Below are positions 1 through 11,600 of a DNA stretch of 64,000 nucleotides, piece by piece. Source of the DNA: Anoplolepis gracilipes (lineage: Eukaryota > Arthropoda > Insecta > Hymenoptera > Formicidae); NCBI RefSeq assembly GCF_047496725.1, contig NC_132986.1, forward strand, positions 7,224,501-7,288,500. The letters are read 5' to 3'. The notes beneath the pieces are model-generated. The model saw nothing but the letters and a program-made list of their open reading frames with translations, had not been told where the DNA came from and searched no databases. The number at the start of each line of letters is the position of its first letter. Within the stretch, counting starts at the first letter, position 1. Made by a program: the position numbers and the translations under genes.

Positions 1-224
1 TAAGCTCTATATTTACAATCAGGAATGCAATCGACCCTTTTTTGCGTGGACGAAATGATGGGAAAAGTAGACAGCGACAACTCCCAGGCATCGAAGCTCA
101 TCTTAGACAATCTATAAATTTACGGCAAAATTCGCGACACAGAATTCTATTTGTAATTTTACATGTCGCGTATAAAAAATATTTTAAAAAATAAACAATA
201 TATATATTGTAAATATACATATGC

Positions 225-416
225 ATTAGGCTATGTCTAGTTCGAGATAAAATTCTAGATAGAAATAAATTTACAATTTTGTACCTCGTACTTTTATCTT
301 TACATCTGTATGTGTATAATTTAATTTTGTAATCTTATACATATATATATATAGAGGTGCAAAATTATAAATTTATTTCTATCTAGAATTTCATCTCGAA
401 TTATACATAGTCTAAT
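225..416. repeat. MITE-like inverted repeat with 63-bp arms
   Basis: The left arm (225-287) and right arm (354-416) are reverse complements with only a few mismatches, about 90% identity by eye, around a 66-bp loop. The arm ends read ATTAGGCTATG on the left and CATAGTCTAAT on the right, and the arms share a core of TTCTAGATAGAAATAAATTT. TA-rich sequence flanks both sides, so a TA target duplication is possible but cannot be proved. There is no coding capacity. It fits a small non-autonomous DNA transposon; the family is unknown. Confidence 0.75.
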
Positions 417-1143
417 ATATATATATATATATTAAATATTACGTATACTGGCCAGAGGCAAATGCAATGAGATATTTGAGGAATTTAAATATACGTCAGG
501 GATATAGATAGAAGCCTTTTCACACTTTGAACAAGCGTGGCAGCGCATAATGTTATATCGTAGACGCAATTCTTCTCGAATAAATAAGCGAACGACGTCT
601 TCACGAAAGCGGATATGGAAATGAATTGAGCTTATTGCTAGTTGGAAGAAGAGGTACCTGTCGAGACAAGGTATTCATTCAGGCGGTGTTCATTAGTATT
701 TATTAGAATCGCGAGAAAAGAGCCTATCGCGAATGAGGTACATTAATAAACGGTCCGTCGCCTTTTATCGTCGCGCCGTAGTTATATCTTCTGACGTAAT
801 AATAATGCGACGGAAGTAGTGATGAATTGACGGAAACGAAAGACAAATGCGATGGAGTTTCGTATCTTGTGGTATAAGTGGATGATTCAATAGAGCATCA
901 CATTTTAATTAGAGTTTAACTATGATTATACTCAACTCAAGAAACGAATTAATTAGCGTGAAATCTGAGCCAAGATAAAAGATGTTGATTAAAGCAGTGA
1001 TACGTGCTTGCAATTAATCTTTTTAAAAATCAATATTAATATACATAAACTTCAGAAGAAAAAATTTTGTATAGCATCACAGAAAAGTATGTTCGGGTTA
1101 TAAAAATTCTATCGTGAAAAACAGCAACGTATAATGATGTTTC

Positions 1144-1168
1144 TTTTTTTTTTTTTTTTTTTTTTTTT
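1144..1168. repeat. Poly(T) run, 25 bp
   Basis: An uninterrupted run of 25 T. It could be a simple homopolymer or the poly(A) tail of a minus-strand retroposon, but no recognisable retroposon body lies beside it. Confidence 0.9.
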
Positions 1169-3114
1169 AAGCTAAATCGCACCTCGCTTCCATCATTTGC
1201 ATTTTTATTTCGTCAAGAAACGTAATTGTACAACGTCTCTTTCGAAAGAAGCGCATAACAATGTGATGTGTCGCAGGGAGACGAAGAGAATCACCTCCGT
1301 AACAAATACCATTAGAGATCGCTTGACATTTACATTTTTTAGATCGAAACCGTCTCTCTCGCGCTCCTGCGCGGATGAATTTCCATTTCTCCCTGTTGCG
1401 AAACTGTTTGCTGCACCTGCGTCCTTTTATCGTCACCCACCACCCCCATATTCCACGCTCCCGTTCGTTCTCGTCGTCCCCTTTTATCGCATCCCTTTTT
1501 ACTTGGTCGCCGACGCGATATAAAGAAATGTCTAAAATACCTGGAATAAACTTGCGCTGAGACACTTTTTCGCCGAGACCGGGAAAAACAAGGCTGTTTA
1601 TATCCCCGTTTTGGACACGTTTGGCGAACGCTCCGCCAAGGTCCTTGGCCTCCTCGTGACCGCTCTTCATTCACCTCCCGCGTGTGTCTCTGTTTATAAC
1701 GGTCGTTCAAGAGATTCGATCAAGCGCGAGGTCTATTCAGCCAATAATAATCGACGACGAACGGGAGAGAAACAGCCAACGCTTTGAGAGCGTTAGCCTT
1801 TGCCTCTTCGTTCTTTGAGAAGGAACCTATTAGGTCTCGTAATTATTTTCAAATAAACGTACACGGTAGACGACGATGATATTGGTTAGGTATTATTATT
1901 ACGATGATTGACATTATTATTACGACGATGATATTAGTTTCTTTTATATCCTTGCGTTCTTTCTATACTTTTTCATTTCCTTCTTCCTTCGCACAAAGGA
2001 TATCCAACGTGTTGCGCGTTCTATAAATTTAATCTATGAATCTTTTAGCGTAAAAAACAAATGCTAATAGAAACATTAATTCATGCATTTGTAATTGAAA
2101 TATATTTTTATTAAATATTATTATAATACACTTTATAATAGAGAAAAAGAGAGAGGCATAATCTCGTAAATTAAACTTAAAAAATAAAGTTGTCTCTGTC
2201 TTAATTGCGCACTCGAGCCTATTATTTAATTATGAATTCTAGTTTAGGAAGATGAAAGTGACAAGCAGACGGCAAGAAATATGAGGAAAACTTGCCAAAG
2301 TTGTTCCCTACGTGTGACCCACTTTTATTCGTGGCACTCGAACAAACGCGAAGATAAAATAAGACGCGAAACTTTTAATTGCGCCAGACGGCTTACGTCA
2401 AACATCACTCTTTTTATCAAGTCTTGCAAAGCAGCAACTTCAAACCCACAGCAATTTGTACGCGCACCTTCTTCAGCCTTTCTGAAAAAGATCAAGACTT
2501 CCTTTGACTCTTAAATAAATTTATTATAGCGACTTTGTTAAGAAAGTTTTTTTCAAAACACGCGGATTATAATTTGTAGTCGAGAACACCTATGATAGCA
2601 GATTATATTAATACGGTTCAGAAATCAAAAGTTTACTAAATATTTGATTAAATTTGATGATAATGAAATATTTTTCAAATCAAAGAACTAGTAAATTCGC
2701 GAATGTTGATTATTTTGGCTAATTGCAATTTATTAAAACAGTTTCATACTTTGATAGGGAATTATTTCAATCTGGTTTTTGATCTTTTTACTTTGTATAT
2801 CTGTTTTCTGAAAATAAAATAAATATTTAATAATTTATAAAGTTTCGTACAAGAGTTCGAAATAAAATATATATATTAATGTTTTATTTGCAAAAATTAT
2901 ATAGTTGGAATTTCTTAAGCAATTAAAAAATTAGATATTTCTAAAAGAACAAAATTACGATTTTTTTAGATTGCCGAATTATATCAAACTAATTTTATTT
3001 ATTAGATTTGCTTCGAAAGATTTAAATATCTATTTATAGAAAAATATTATTATACAACTATGCATTCCTATTATAGTTATAGGATAGTATTTAGTTATGT
3101 CATTTTGCCCTCAG

Positions 3115-3298
3115 GTACCGGAGCCTTCAATCGGGCAATGCTTATGAATGTCGGTTACGTGGAAGCTCTGAAAGAAAGGACCTTTGACTGTTTTATCTTT
3201 CATGATGTTGACCTACTTCCGGAGGACGATAGGAATTTGTATACCTGTCCCGAGCAGCCCAGGCACATGTCGGTCGCGGTGGACAAATTTAAGTATAG
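3115..3298 (+). CDS. bre-4: GT7 exon with DVD motif
   Basis: The acceptor ends CCCTCAG at 3114 and the donor is AG|GTGAAA at 3299. The 184 bp read as the last two bases of a split Gly codon, 60 full codons and two bases of a split Arg codon. The protein starts TGAFNRAMLMNVGYVEALKE and ends VDKFKY. It carries DVD, which binds Mn2+ in this family, and the conserved LYTCPEQPRHMSVA segment. An ATG at 3060 lies upstream in the same frame but inside the intron, so it is not a start. Confidence 0.95.
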
Positions 3299-4007
3299 GT
3301 GAAAGTGCAATTCTCTCACATTTTCTAAAATTAATTTAATATATAAGATATAAAATATAATTATATACATATAGATTTTAAATATATAAACTAAAATCAA
3401 AATTTAAATAAATGAAGTAAATTTAATTTTAGAAATATATATGATTTAGATCTGTGATATAATACACACATACACACATTCTCAATATCTGGTACGTTAA
3501 ATAAATTTTTTTTTTCTTTGAAAAGATTTATTTTTAATATTTCCAAGTATTCATTCCGCAGGTTACCTTACGCCGATCTCTTTGGCGGTGTATCCGCAAT
3601 GTCGCGCGAACACTTCCAACTGGTGAACGGCTTCAGCAACGTCTTCTGGGGTTGGGGTGGCGAGGATGACGATATGGCGAATCGCATCAAGGCCCATGGC
3701 CTGCATATCTCGCGGTATCCGGCGAATGTTGCACGCTACAAGATGCTCACACACAAAAAAGAGAAAGCCAATCCGAAGAGGTGAATCAAAGAGAAACCAC
3801 CATCTTTTATCAACGATATTATAATTAGCTTTCTAATACTGTTGTACTGAATATTTATTGTTTGACAGGTACGAGTTCCTGAAAACAGGCAAGAAGAGAT
3901 TTTCCACTGACGGGCTAGCCAACTTGCAGTACGAACTGAGCGATAAGCGGAAGCCGAAGTTATACACGTGGCTTCTGGTGAGACTGACGCCACCGCAACC
4001 CAGCTGA
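3115..4007 (+). CDS. bre-4: Beta-1,4-N-acetylgalactosaminyltransferase (GT7 family), last three exons, 5' incomplete
   Basis: Coding segments 3115-3298, 3562-3780 and 3869-4007 join in frame to give the last 179 complete residues of a beta-1,4-Gal/GalNAc transferase of family GT7, a Golgi type II membrane enzyme that adds a sugar in beta-1,4 linkage to GlcNAc. Seen directly: FNRAMLMNVG, the metal-binding DVD in FIFHDVDLLP (3204-3212), CPEQPRH, FGGVSA, the acceptor-site motif WGWGGEDDD (3647-3673), ISRYPA and HKKEK.NPKRYE. All introns are short with GT-AG ends. The full protein is usually about 350-400 residues, so the cytoplasmic tail, membrane anchor, stem and first half of the catalytic domain lie left of the window. 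The donor-selecting position (Tyr289 in bovine B4GALT1) is Leu here (codon 3578-3580), which in established work favours UDP-GalNAc. Family assignment is near certain; the bre-4 / beta4GalNAcTA choice over its TB paralogue is inference. Confidence 0.93.
3562..3780 (+). CDS. bre-4: GT7 exon with WGWGGEDDD motif
   Basis: The acceptor ends CCGCAG at 3561 and the donor is AGAG|GTGAAT at 3781. The 219 bp complete the split Arg codon, add 72 codons and end with two bases of another split Arg. The protein opens LPYADLFGGVSAMS and contains GFSNVFWGWGGEDDDMANR, the acceptor-binding and catalytic-acid region. The Leu before FGGVSA is the donor-specificity residue. The end, ARYKMLTHKKEKANPK, is typical of the invertebrate branch. 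Confidence 0.95.
3869..4007 (+). CDS. bre-4: GT7 terminal exon with stop
   Basis: The acceptor ends TTTGACAG at 3868, and 139 bp complete the split Arg codon and reach TGA at 4005-4007. The protein YEFLKTGKKRFSTDGLANL...LYTWLLVRLTPPQPS matches the family's final region: K-T-x-K-x-R-x-x-x-D-G-L, then L-Y-T. Ending a few residues after the LYTW strand is normal for GT7 enzymes. Confidence 0.93.
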
Positions 4008-4509
4008 TGGCTACCCTGGCTCGGCTGAAGGCTCCTGCGCGCCAAGTTTACTCCTAATAGCAAGGTTAATACGATCGTTTACGTTGCAACAGCACGTCTT
4101 TGGAGCTTGCCATTCGTCAATGGAACAAGTCAAGAACGAAAATTATTCGTGCGAAATCTATTTGCGAGAGAAGCGTGACGTCCTTCTTCTGAAAATGCCG
4201 ATTCATTGACGAGAAGATGCGATTTTGAATATTCCGGTTATTTGTATCCTGATCTAGCTGCAGACATTTATAGCACACCGATGCGTAGTGTGATTTGTTG
4301 AAAATAAGAAGTTTGAATGAATAATGAGAAAGATGAGAATAATGAGAATAATGAGAAATATTCTGTAAGATTTGATAATCCTTAAAGCAGATGTCATTTA
4401 GTGATATGGCCTCTCTATATTTAGAATCTCCAATTAATCCTGCGCCATCCATTATTGGAGATTGATCGCTTTTGATATTTCTTTCCTTTATCAAAAACGC
4501 GAAAAAATG

Positions 4510-4515
4510 AATAAA
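4510..4515 (+). terminator. Possible poly(A) signal of the GT7 gene
   Basis: This is the first canonical AATAAA after the stop, about 500 bp downstream. More occur at 5079 and near 5704, so the true 3' end is not fixed by sequence alone. Confidence 0.35.
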
Positions 4516-5408
4516 GCCGACGAAATATCGTTTACATATTGTATTATTACAGAAGGACTCTGTAAAATTAAAAATTCCAGGAAGTTTGGCGCGCAGGAGA
4601 TGCGGGAAGATTAATGCGAAGCTAAAGCGCGTCAGTGTTACAGATTACAAAGAGGAGAAAGATGCTTTCATATGAGAGTTGTCGAGTATCTCACCGCTGC
4701 GTGAGGGTCTCGCCCTCAGTTTGCCTCTCTTCCTATGGGAGGAGGTTGTTGTTACGTGATACATTTTTATTCCTCATATTTTTTTATCGCGAAGATAGGT
4801 TAGAGAGCGAGTAGAGAGTAGCATACGAGCTAACGTGCCAAAGGAGAGAATGTGTGTGTGCTGTGCGAAAGATAGTACGAAAGAGAAAGAGAAAAAAACA
4901 TATGAGAAAAAAAGGCGAGAGGATAAGGAAGCTCTAGTATCCCGAAAGCTAAGCCACGATATTATATACACAAAACAAACTATTATCGTTCAAAGGAATT
5001 TAAAGAGCTTCCGCTTTAACGACTTATATGTCTTACTCACCGTTAGGCGATCATCGTGCACGATATGTCTCGTTAGCGAATAAAAAGAAGCAATGAACCG
5101 TAAAACGAATCTGAGAAATCGTACGATAGCCTGTTAACAATAATGAGTCAGCCAGTAATTCGTTTTGAATATTAATGCGATCCGAGTTAGAACGACTTTT
5201 CAACCCTTCCATACTAGCGAGTAACTACCGTACGATTCTAAAGATAGAATGGATTAGAGTGCGTAATGAAAGAATATACAGGAGGGAGGGGAATATCGCG
5301 GATAAAGTTTCTCGTCACATGACATTCTCTCACTTCTGTCTTCCTAAAACATTCATATTATATAGAAATTAAGAGAAAATGTGAATAACTATGTTTTTAT
5401 ATTAAATA

Positions 5409-5412
<4 letters not shown>

Positions 5413-5459
<47 letters not shown>
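5413..5459. repeat. (TA)n microsatellite
   Basis: About 23 TA units with a single G substitution near the right end, followed by a short TG run. Confidence 0.9.
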
Positions 5460-7919
5460 GTGTGTGTATTTATATTATATTTAACAATATGAGCGCGAGG
5501 GGCTGTGTAACATGAAGAAGTGGTACTTAATTGTTTGAAGATGAGCGAGAATACGCACACTTTGCTCGCGTATATTTAGATATGAAATAGAGTTGCCTGT
5601 TTGCCTCAAAGTAAGATATAAGAATTCTTCAGTAAGAATTGTATTTTTCTTCCAACTAACATGGATTGATCTTCAGAATTATTGTCAGTAGCAATATCTC
5701 AAATAAAGCAGTTTTTAGCAGTTTTAAATTGACATCAGACAAACATTTAATTTTAGTTTAACCAATTATTAACTTTCGTACAAAACTAGAATCAGAAAGA
5801 AAGAAAAACGAAAAATCACTTAACCAAACTAAACTTAACAAAAGTAATTGAAAATTTTGACGAATACTTGGCTAATAAATATGAATTATTTAATTAACCC
5901 CGATCAACACAGTAAATTGATGTTTGTACAATTTGTCCTTAAAATCAGCTCCTAATTACAATTATACATTTCGAAATAACGTGAATATATACCTGCTGAA
6001 TGTGTGTGGTCGAAATTCATTGAATATACGCGAATGATAAGGTTTATATACGAAATGATAGCGAGCGCAGTCAAGACTTAGGATACACTAACATATCACG
6101 TCTTGTCATAGAGTGTAGTGAGACATGTGTGAAGCTTCACGTTCATGTGTGGACAAGCATACTTAAGCATTAAGTGCAAACGAGAGCACGGGCTGTGAAT
6201 AATGCATCTTTTTGCGGCTAAAAGCATCACGGTGAGGAAAGCTTAGGAGGACAGATGGCGAACGGTACAATTAAAATTTTTTTCCTTTCGCGTTACGTAA
6301 TCGATCCATACTTATCTTAGCTCCGTCTAAAACTCTCTGAATCTATTCAACTGTTTTTCAAAGTGATCCGACTTATTACTTCACATTAGCTTTGTTGAAA
6401 TTTTCCACTGATCGCTGATTTCAATTTTTTAGTAATAGGAAATAAAAGAAACTATGTTGTTATATTTTTTTAGTGATTTAGTCCATGTAAATTTAATGAA
6501 AAAATGTTAACAGGCTCTTGTGTTAATTAATTTAATTTATACTGCTTGCTCTTCCACAAGCGAAAAAATCGAAGTAATAAATAAATCATAAATGCGAAGT
6601 GATAAGCTTTAGAATTGCTTGAGATAAGATTCAACTAATATTTTCGTTGTACGAAATGGCACGTGCATGAAAATTCCGATAAAAAAAATACGAGATATGC
6701 GGGGGATATTGAGTATGCGTTTAAGATGCGTTCCTTTTATCATCGTTCCTGTGATTAAACATTCCAATACCCTTATCCGATATGTAAATATGTAATCAGT
6801 TTTTGTTGTTTTTTTCTGTAATTTTTTTTGTGACTGTCTCCTCAGACATAAGATTTAAATTATTCAAATTGTCGTTATTTATTCTTGTGAAATTGAATAT
6901 TTAAAATGATTTTCTGTAAAAAAAAGATTGTTTGTTAAAAAAATATTAAATATATCACGTACATTTTTAAAAAGAAAATTCGATTACAAATTATGAGAAA
7001 AAATAATCTTTAGAATTACATTAAATAAAAAAAAAGAAAATAAAATTATACATAACAATTGTCGTTCTTTTTTAATGTGCCTATCCTGTTTTAGTCTTGA
7101 AATTCACTGTTATTTAATATCAGATTTAAATTCAATGTGGAAATAGTATAAAAAAGAAAAACGTGATAAACATGAAATGAAAATACAGAAAATAATTTTG
7201 TGTTCTGATAAGAGATCAGAATAAAAGGTCTGAGGAAATTAATCCAGAATAAGTCATGGCTAAGATATCATTTTGCTGAGAGATTTAATAAGAATTACTT
7301 GAATATTCTTCGTTACGCGACTTAATAATTAATTACTAAACGGAAAAATAAAAGAGAAAGCGGAAGCGAATGTGTGAAGGAGAAACAGTTCAAGATAATA
7401 TTTCAATATAGCTTAAAGAAAACGTTGTATCATATAATATTATTATTAAATAATCAGAAATACCTAGGATAATTTGAGACTCTGTGAGAGATAGAAGAAA
7501 ATAATTCAATGTGCTCCCGAAAAAGAAGTATAAGTCACAAATTACAAGGACGTTAAATTACGTCGCGATATTAACTATAATAAAAAATAATGACATATAA
7601 TTATGTATAATTTAAAAAAAAATATATATATATAATTTATTTATTAACTATATTTTATCTATTATACTAACACTCTAAAATATACTTTGTTAAATTAAAT
7701 TGTTGAAATTATTATAACTATATAAAAAAATCAGAGTGTTATTTATTCCACTATTTTTCTGACTTATGCTTCATTTCTCGAACACGTTATACATGATGTG
7801 TCGCATAGAAGCCTGGTCGCGATACTGGAATGTATAATAAAATAATAAAAAAAGATTTTTGTTTTTCGAGACTCACAATTGAACTAAGTTTTTTTTTTTA
7901 TATTTTAAAGATATAGGTA

Positions 7920-7965
7920 GGATAGACCGGAGGATTACTTTACGTGACACCCTATGTATTGTAAA
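7920..7965. mobile_element. Possible transposon terminus remnant
   Basis: The minus strand reads CATAGGGTGTCACGTAAAG here. GGGTGTC-type ends are common in dispersed insect DNA transposons. No matching second end or transposase is visible, so this is a weak call from motif memory only. Confidence 0.2.
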
Positions 7966-8158
7966 TATGTCAGGCAAATTTGGTGCGTTCGATTGCCGTA
8001 CGAGAGTACTCGCAGGATAGTCATCCCGTTCTCTTGTATTTTTGCAACTTTGAGAGCTTCCGTGTGGAAGACGAGACTTTTATACGTATCACTGTACATC
8101 TTGCACATTTTACGCACATACGAAACCTAATTTAGAAAGATTATTTATTGCGAGTGTG

Positions 8159-8554
8159 TGAGTGAGTGAGTGAGTGAGTGAGTGAGTGAGTGAGTGAGTG
8201 AGTGAGTGAGTGAGTGAGTGAGTGAGTGAGTGAGTGAGTGAGTGAGTGAGTGAGTGAGTGAGTGAGTGAGTGAGTGAGTGAGTGAGTGAGTGAGTGAGTG
8301 AGTGAGTGAGTGAGTGAGTGAGTGAGTGAGTGAGTGAGTGAGTGAGTGAGTGAGTGAGTGAGTGAGTGAGTGAGTGAGTGAGTGAGTGAGTGAGTGAGTG
8401 AGTGAGTGAGTGAGTGAGTGAGTGAGTGAGTGAGTGAGTGAGTGAGTGAGTGAGTGAGTGAGTGAGTGAGTGAGTGAGTGAGTGAGTGAGTGAGTGAGTG
8501 AGTGAGTGAGTGAGTGAGTGAGTGAGTGAGTGAGTGAGTGAGTGAGTGAGTGAG
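8159..8554. repeat. (TGAG)99 perfect tetranucleotide array
   Basis: 396 bp of TGAG with no interruption, 99 copies. On the minus strand it reads as an open frame of Ser-Leu-Thr-His repeats, which is an artefact of the period and not a gene. It continues directly into TG and then AG dinucleotide runs. Confidence 0.97.
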
Positions 8555-8574
8555 TGTGTGTGTGTGTGTGTGTA

Positions 8575-8617
<43 letters not shown>
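8555..8617. repeat. (TG)n then (AG)n compound microsatellite
   Basis: A TG run (8555-8586, one TA interruption) followed by an AG run (8587-8617). Together with the preceding TGAG array this is one compound satellite of about 460 bp. The TGAG unit is the sum of the two flanking dinucleotides, suggesting it arose at their junction and expanded by slippage. Confidence 0.95.
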
Positions 8618-8620
<3 letters not shown>

Positions 8621-11600
8621 AAATTATTTTCTTGTGGTAATCGCGAGAGTTATGTAGTTTTACGATCAATTTATTATTACTGTATCATTATTGTTATGCT
8701 AGAGTGATAAGAAATTGTTTAGAGCGTGGAGTGCAATTATTTTTTAACATTTATCGTTATCGCGAAATTACAGTTCTCGTACGGCATGTTCGATTATTAA
8801 ACACCAATTTCAGCAAAGACGAGATAGTGATTAGAGGTATAAGTATTGCATATAAGAAGTAATCACTAAATATTTATATGAGAAGGTAAGCGACAGACTT
8901 GTATGAGAGAAAAAAGCGCATGTAATACGGAGTTTGTAATGTATTATATATACATATATATACTTGATGCCGTCGCTAATTAGAAGCGTCAGGGAATTTT
9001 CAAAGCGCGGACACGAGGACTTTTCAACTGGAATTATTAATCATAGGTTGGATTGTTGACGCGAAACGAGAAAATATCTTACAAATATTTCGAAAAAAAT
9101 CTATTACAAATTTTATAAAAATATTTGTGTAATATTATGCATATAATTATGTATAGCAAAAAATAAGTCAGATTTGTGCAAATCTGTGTATATACATATA
9201 TATGTATATCAACCGAATATTCTAAGATTCCTCCAAATATTTCTAGAATTGTTTGAAGAAGTTGTAAAATCCTTTAGGAAAAATATTTCAAAAATTCTCA
9301 GAAGATTTTCTTACCATGACCATTCTTATAATTATCATATTAGAAAACATAAAAATCTCTGAAACATTTTTAAAACATTTTCAAAATACATTCTCTTCCA
9401 AAGAAAAATATCTTCTCTAAATGTAACTATTTCGCGTCACTAGTCCGATATCTTTTAAGAGAATTGAGATTCTTTTACCGAAGAAAAGGAGCTATAGTTT
9501 AAAAAAGTAATCATCTTCGATTTTTATAAGTCCATCAAAGAGAAAAGTTATGAAAAAGTTATGATGACATCTATATAAATTGGCTAAAGAAAAAACTATC
9601 TAAAAAATAAGGCAGACAAATGCATAAATTATAGAAACTATCCTCGTGTACGTAATGCTTCTTCTCAACTTATCAGAACATCTGGGAGATTATCTCCCTT
9701 TTCACAAATTACATTCGTGATGTATTGGAACAATAAATTTCTGTTAAAGTATATTCCTTTTTTCTATCTTTGATACCATGCGTCATTTTATCTTTATTCG
9801 AGAAACAGATCCGATGACTTCTAGTCGTGTTATTAGCTTATGACAATAATTGTTAATAAAATGAAACGTACAAACATAATTTCATTATAATTTTGCAAAT
9901 GTAAATTGATGTTATCAGTATTGATTAATTATTCAACGCGATTCAAGAGGATTAATTAGTCAACGCGCATGCGCGCGTAAGGATAGAATGAATCGATATT
10001 TGGATTCGTCTTAAGGATCGCAAAGAGAGTGATTCTTTTTTCTGTACTGGGATGGATTCTCAAAAGATGCACGTCGGATATGTATACGTATATTTAATTT
10101 GTGCTGGCTTATGGACTACGAACATTTAGCGCAAAAAATGTATGTAACATTCCTGTGATAAATACAAGTGCAATGAATATACTACTAATGCACAGCATAG
10201 AGTAATGGAATTATCGTGACATATTTCGAAATGATTATTAGCATACATTTGAACGTTCAAGTTTACAGCTCTGATATATTATCTGATCTGTGTGGGATAA
10301 AATAATCTAAAGCCATCGTAATCCATTCTTGATATATTTAATTTGGCACCTAAAAACTTTGACAATTAATTTTTAATTATAACGATGAACGAATTTCTTT
10401 AGATTTTAAATAAAAGACGAGTATAATGTTTCTTACAGATTTTTAAAGAAAAATAGTAATGCTCTTTCCACAACAATCTATTTCTTAACGTAATAATTCG
10501 TATAAAAATATTTATGTAAAGAGAGAGAGATAAAAAATATTTTACAATAAAATTCAATATTTTATCATAAAAATTAAAATAATGAAAAATTTTTTGTACA
10601 AGAACTTTGATCAAAAAGGGATTAATATGACTTATGGTAAAAAAATGAGCATTTCGATTGATTTGTATCATCTCGCGATAAATTCCATGAATCTACGAAA
10701 ACCTTCTATCAGAATAACTATATTAAAATCGACGTAATTTGATCTGATAGTTTAAAAACGTCGTTTTTTGACGATATGACATCAACTAATGGACAGTAAG
10801 TTACCATATAATGTATACTATATATCCATTATATCTTTCTCTTTCGGAAACGAACACAGCCCTATGTCGACCGTGCAATAAAAAATATCAAATTATTATT
10901 TCGTGAAAACATAACCGAATCGATAATAATACATTATCGCAAAATGAGGACTTAAATTGTCCGATGTCACGTAATAGCGATAATTACATACAGATATGAT
11001 CTACAACCAGGAATACGATATATTTATGGTTTAACAATTGATAAATTAAATATCAATATAGTTAACGCTAAATCATGTTAACGCTCTCCCCTCGATTATT
11101 AGCGGCATTATTATGCCCTACTAATTATTATATAGCGCACATTTATTTGTAACATATCAACACATTGATGCTTAATATATCATATGCAAATATTGTGATA
11201 ATTTGATAGCAATTGCTCTTTAATTCAATGCTATCAATGAAATTGTGTCATCATCGATGCGCAAGAAAGCTTGTTCAGCAAATTTGATCTCTTTAAATAA
11301 AAGAAAAAAGAACAAAAATAAGCTTTATGAAATAAATTAATCACAAATTAACAGTGCATTAAAAATAATGCAGTTTCTTTCATATCTGTTTAAATGGCTA
11401 CGTTTATATCAAACTTCTTGCAAGAAACTTTAACGAGAACTTTAGCTAACAATAAGAAATAGTCCAGCTATTCAATCAAAGGTTCAATTATTATCAACGA
11501 TTACGTAAAGGATTATCTTTATCCAGCATCCGTAATAGGAAATCGATCTACGAAACCTGGCGTTTTCTCGATTCTTCGCATTTTGTGTATAATATAGTAA

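Larger units (their letters stand above)
1..3114. other. Non-coding sequence upstream of the first visible GT7 exon
   Basis: I found no recognisable exon here. I looked for the conserved GT7 N-terminal catalytic segment (a V-P-Y-R-x-R motif followed by the hydrophobic strands) and found no open frame with it, so the stretch is most likely intron of the GT7 gene whose 5' exons lie left of position 1. It contains a MITE-like inverted repeat (225-416), a 25-T run (1144-1168), and a GC-richer patch around 1340-1830 whose overlapping open frames on both strands resemble no protein I know. From 1830 to 3110 it is AT-rich with nothing notable. Confidence 0.6.

Noticed and set aside
1167..1710. Overlapping frames on both strands
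   Set aside because: Mutual shadows in a GC-richer patch; no family resemblance in any.
3060..3114. ATG at 3060 as a start for the GT7 exon
   Set aside because: A clear CAG acceptor at 3114 and the family alignment show the upstream part is intron; a GT7 enzyme cannot begin at FNRA.
8145..8669. Long minus-strand open frame of Ser-Leu-Thr-His repeats
   Set aside because: It is the translation of the TGAG array: a 4-bp unit with no stop in this phase stays open in every frame of the strand. No start context, splice signal or non-repeat sequence supports a gene.
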